Assembly: GCA_035570055.1 (NCBI GenBank)
Contig: DATMLM010000090.1
Coordinates: 65,685 to 129,684, forward strand
Origin: DASRDS01 sp035570055
Lineage (GTDB): Bacteria; Gemmatimonadota; Gemmatimonadetes; Gemmatimonadales; Gemmatimonadaceae
Length of the DNA: 64,000 bases
Direction: 5' to 3'
The position numbers and the translations under genes are program-made. The notes under the pieces were generated by a model. It worked only from the letters and a program-made list of their open reading frames with translations, was not told the origin of the DNA and made no database searches. This document shows positions 61,717-64,000 of this stretch, in pieces. How positions within the stretch are numbered: position 1 is the first letter of the stretch; every line of letters begins with the position of its first letter.

Positions 61717-62643
61717 GTGACGTCGCCTAAGCGTCATCACGTCGTCCCGCGATTCTATCTCGACCGATTCGCGCGGGACGGATATCTGTGGGTTTACGAT
61801 CGCGAGCGCGACGAGTACCGACACCAGGCGCCGGTCAACACCGCCGTATACCGGCACTACTACACGTTTACCGACGCGTCAGGCCAGCGTAGCACGGAGG
61901 TCGAGAGTATGTTGGCTCGCGTCGAAGCCGGCACGAAGCCGATCCTCGACAACCTTGACGCGCACCAACTGCCGTCGCCGGAGGAGCGCGCTCTGCTCGC
62001 TAGCTTCGCCGCGTTTCAGCTAACGCGGGTGCCGGGCTTCGAGCACATGGTGACCGATGTGCTGAGTACGATTGTCAAGCAGATGATGCGCACGTCGTTC
62101 GCCGATGTCGAGCGCGCCAAAGCTTCGCTGCGCCGAACGGCGCGCTCCGACAAGCCGCCAGTCGACCCTCAGGCGATGGTCGACTTCGTTCGAGATGAGG
62201 CCTACGAGCTGAAGATCAATCGCAATGCCAGCCTGGCGCAGATGCTGTCCCTTGCGATTGAGATCGGCCCGATTTTGGCTTCGCTAAGCTGGGTATTCGT
62301 CTATACGCCAGCGAAGAAATCGTACGTGACGTCAGACAATCCTTTCACGGTGATTGCCCCTGCGGCTCCAAAGGGTGGTTCGCAATATGGCGTTGGGATC
62401 TTGACACCAGGCGCCGGGAAGTTCCTTCCCCTGGGACCGTCCGTCGCGCTGCTGATGGGCGATCCCGGTAGTGCGACCATTTCGCGTCAGGCGCGGGAGT
62501 CTCTCGTGCGCGACATCAATCTGGCGGTTACCGCAAAATGCGAACGATATGTGTTCGCGCGTGAAGAAAGGCTGTTGCGCAATCTCGTAGAGCATACGAA
62601 CCTCGCCAATCGCGATCGCCCGCCGCGGACCCGCGCATTGTAG
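61717..62643 (+). CDS. DUF4238 family protein
   Basis: 308 residues from GTG 61717; an earlier GTG at 61609 directly follows the protease stop. The opening SPKRHHVVPRFYLDRFARDGYLWVYDRE is the hallmark of DUF4238. Later blocks: LLASFAAFQLTRVPGF, KKSYVTSDNPFTVI, FLPLGPSVALLMGDPG, INLAVTAKCERYVFA. These proteins recur in defence and accessory regions but have no assigned activity. Confidence 0.8.
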   Translation: MTSPKRHHVVPRFYLDRFARDGYLWVYDRERDEYRHQAPVNTAVYRHYYTFTDASGQRSTEVESMLARVEAGTKPILDNLDAHQLPSPEERALLASFAAFQLTRVPGFEHMVTDVLSTIVKQMMRTSFADVERAKASLRRTARSDKPPVDPQAMVDFVRDEAYELKINRNASLAQMLSLAIEIGPILASLSWVFVYTPAKKSYVTSDNPFTVIAPAAPKGGSQYGVGILTPGAGKFLPLGPSVALLMGDPGSATISRQARESLVRDINLAVTAKCERYVFAREERLLRNLVEHTNLANRDRPPRTRAL

Positions 62644-62656
62644 CCCGCTATGACGC

Positions 62657-63580
62657 TCAACGGATTCTGAATATGACCTGCCCCATGCCCCACCACGCAC
62701 TCTGCACGTAGGGTCCCGCTAATCCAAGCACTGCTAGCATCGCACGCCTGGCCAATTTGTGAAGCCATACGGATCCCATCAGCGAGTCCCGGCTCCTCGC
62801 CTCTCCAGGCATTCGACCATCCCATAGCGCCTCGTGCAACAACTCGTTGCGGAGCCTTACGATTGTGTGGATAACCTTTTCATCCAGAGGGATACTGTAG
62901 TGCTCGCACAGGTGGCGCAGGCGAGTCCGATGCGGGACCTTCTTGATCAACTGGCCGCTATCTCGGGCGAGCGCGAAGATGGCATCGATCACCTGGTATT
63001 CTGCCTGAAATAACTCCCACTCGTTCTCGTAAGTCTTGGCGCGAGAATGCAGGTAAAGCACGTTGATCGCCACCAGGCGCTGGCGCTCCTGCCACCCGCA
63101 CCACCGTTCGTAAGCGCGCGATATTGCGCGCCCGAGTAGTGCAGCATCGGGTACGCGATAATCAGTATCAGGCTCGAGCCAGTATCGTCCGTCTATCCAC
63201 CATTCGTGAAATTGGCACCGCATGCCGAGTAGAAATCCGATGAAATGCATGACAAAGCCGGCGTCGGCGTAGCGTGCCGCCTCCGCGTTTGGCTGCGCGC
63301 GGTCTAACCGTATGGCATGCGATACCGGCAAGCCGTGCAAGTGTGCTGGACGCTCGCTGTGCGGCACCCTTCGCGGCCTCTTCCCCGTTTCGTGGTGCAT
63401 CGTTCGTTGAAACGGCGGGTAGACATGACCATCAGGATGGCGCATCGCACTCAGTTGAATGGCGAGTCGCGCCACGTCGCCCAAGGGAACTATGGAACCG
63501 GCGTCGAAATCGACCCCAGACGAAAGAGGCAGGTATCCGAATTGATCGACATAGCCATTGGTCGTCACAGGTCCAAGCAC
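62657..63580 (-). CDS. HEPN-motif protein
   Basis: 307 residues from GTG 63580. The C-terminal part carries VIHTIVRLRNELLHEALWDG, a clear R(N)xxxH HEPN nuclease motif, after a helical domain (YADAGFVMHFIGFLLGMRCQFHEWWIDGRYW, RERLVAINVLYLHSRAKTYENEWELFQAEYQVIDAIFALA). HEPN RNases with large N-terminal parts (for example ApeA-like) act in phage defence. It converges on the DUF4238 gene. Confidence 0.7.
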   Translation of the reverse strand: MLGPVTTNGYVDQFGYLPLSSGVDFDAGSIVPLGDVARLAIQLSAMRHPDGHVYPPFQRTMHHETGKRPRRVPHSERPAHLHGLPVSHAIRLDRAQPNAEAARYADAGFVMHFIGFLLGMRCQFHEWWIDGRYWLEPDTDYRVPDAALLGRAISRAYERWCGWQERQRLVAINVLYLHSRAKTYENEWELFQAEYQVIDAIFALARDSGQLIKKVPHRTRLRHLCEHYSIPLDEKVIHTIVRLRNELLHEALWDGRMPGEARSRDSLMGSVWLHKLARRAMLAVLGLAGPYVQSAWWGMGQVIFRIR

Positions 63581-63589
63581 GACGCGAGT

Positions 63590-64000
63590 TCAAGTGCGCG
63601 GATAGCGCCTGATTCTCCAGCCGTCGGTACCAAAATCCCGATATGCGCCTGAATAGCTAATCTCAAAGAAGACGATCTCGTTGAAGAGGTTTCGCACAGC
63701 GTCGATGCTATCTAACTGAGCCTGCAGTGACTTTGAACTGGCGTCCGCTCCGTGAGCTCGTGGATGCCGAACGGACGCCCAAACCTCCGCTGCGTTGTCG
63801 GCGACTACTCCTCTGCTCGCGAGGCTCTTCAATTTCTCACGCGCGGAGCGGCTGAATACACTATTCAGTAGATTCGTCAGACGTTGCGCCGCATCTGGTA
63901 TGGCAACGCTCTCGTTGACTTGTTTTGTCAACCGCTGCGCCCAGTCGCGAACACACCTATCGACTTTCGAGAGAATCGCTTCACCGAGACGCTCATCTTG
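63590..64000 (-). CDS. C-terminal part of a gene cut by the window edge
   Basis: The frame is open to the last base and ends 9 bp before the HEPN gene. Visible part: LGEAILSKVDRCVRDWAQRLTK, AAQRLTNLLNSVFSRSAREKLKSLASRGVVADNAAEVWASVRHPRAHG and ending SGAYRDFGTDGWRIRRYPRT. WASVRHPRAHG fits a degenerate HEPN-like RxxxxH site (R-H-P-R-A-H). With the next gene it may be one system. Start is outside the window. Confidence 0.55.
   Translation of the reverse strand, partial: QDERLGEAILSKVDRCVRDWAQRLTKQVNESVAIPDAAQRLTNLLNSVFSRSAREKLKSLASRGVVADNAAEVWASVRHPRAHGADASSKSLQAQLDSIDAVRNLFNEIVFFEISYSGAYRDFGTDGWRIRRYPRT

Overview
The window is high-GC DNA that is probably chromosomal and from an environmental bacterium of the Gemmatimonadota type. 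I infer this from the gene families (many Ser/Thr kinases with TPR tails, ECF sigma/FecR pairs, TolB-like propeller lipoproteins, RHS proteins, GGAGG-driven GTG starts). No rRNA or marker gene fixes the taxonomy. After the 3' tip of a permease gene, the first 14.3 kb hold a complete lasso-peptide (RiPP) locus. It encodes an exporter, a PqqD-like recognition protein (B1), a TPR/GT9-like glycosyltransferase, a transglutaminase-like leader protease (B2), an asparagine-synthetase-like cyclase (C) and five tandem precursor peptides. Facing it is an uptake and sensing operon (FecR, a TonB receptor with an STN domain, and an S9 isopeptidase-like hydrolase), with a divergent ECF sigma gene. Genes chained by 4-bp overlaps make the peptide; the receptor, FecR and sigma would sense it, and the S9 enzyme would open or degrade it.

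From 14.4 to 23.8 kb lie chromosomal regulatory and envelope genes: a tiny lipoprotein, a TPR protein, a response regulator, a helix-turn-helix protein, a BTAD protein fused to a pseudokinase, an active Ser/Thr kinase with a TPR tail, an internally duplicated glycine-zipper protein and a propeller lipoprotein.

From about 23.9 to 35.3 kb is an integrative and mobilizable element in a tRNA-Phe gene. Its ends are a truncated 5' half of tRNA-Phe (left) and the intact tRNA (right). It carries integrase, excisionase, relaxase and MobC, a nested inverted repeat that is a candidate oriT, a divergent regulator pair, and two compact conflict cassettes. One is an MqsR-like/MqsA-like pair coupled to a KGGVGR-type ATPase with TPRs. 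The other is a HEPN protein, an unknown protein and a 59-residue antitoxin-like protein linked by overlaps.

A second, decayed mobile region follows on the other side of the tRNA (35.2 to about 50 kb). It has an integrase whose C-terminus is read from the antisense of the tRNA, in an operon with an excisionase-like protein and an ECF sigma factor. Next comes a trbBCD conjugation remnant that runs straight into a 5'-truncated RHS gene with a C-terminal tip and possible immunity gene. After that are an AbiE toxin-antitoxin operon with a strong palindrome, RadC, a GIY-YIG nuclease, a structured non-coding stretch, and a frameshifted ATP-dependent DNA ligase.

From 51 to 64 kb are an NtrC-like AAA+ activator, a full-length RHS protein ending in a glucosaminidase/lysozyme-like tip with a candidate secreted immunity protein, an XRE regulator, a second sigma/FecR pair without a receptor, and a defence-like run: trypsin-like protease, DUF4238 protein, HEPN-motif protein and a gene cut by the window edge.
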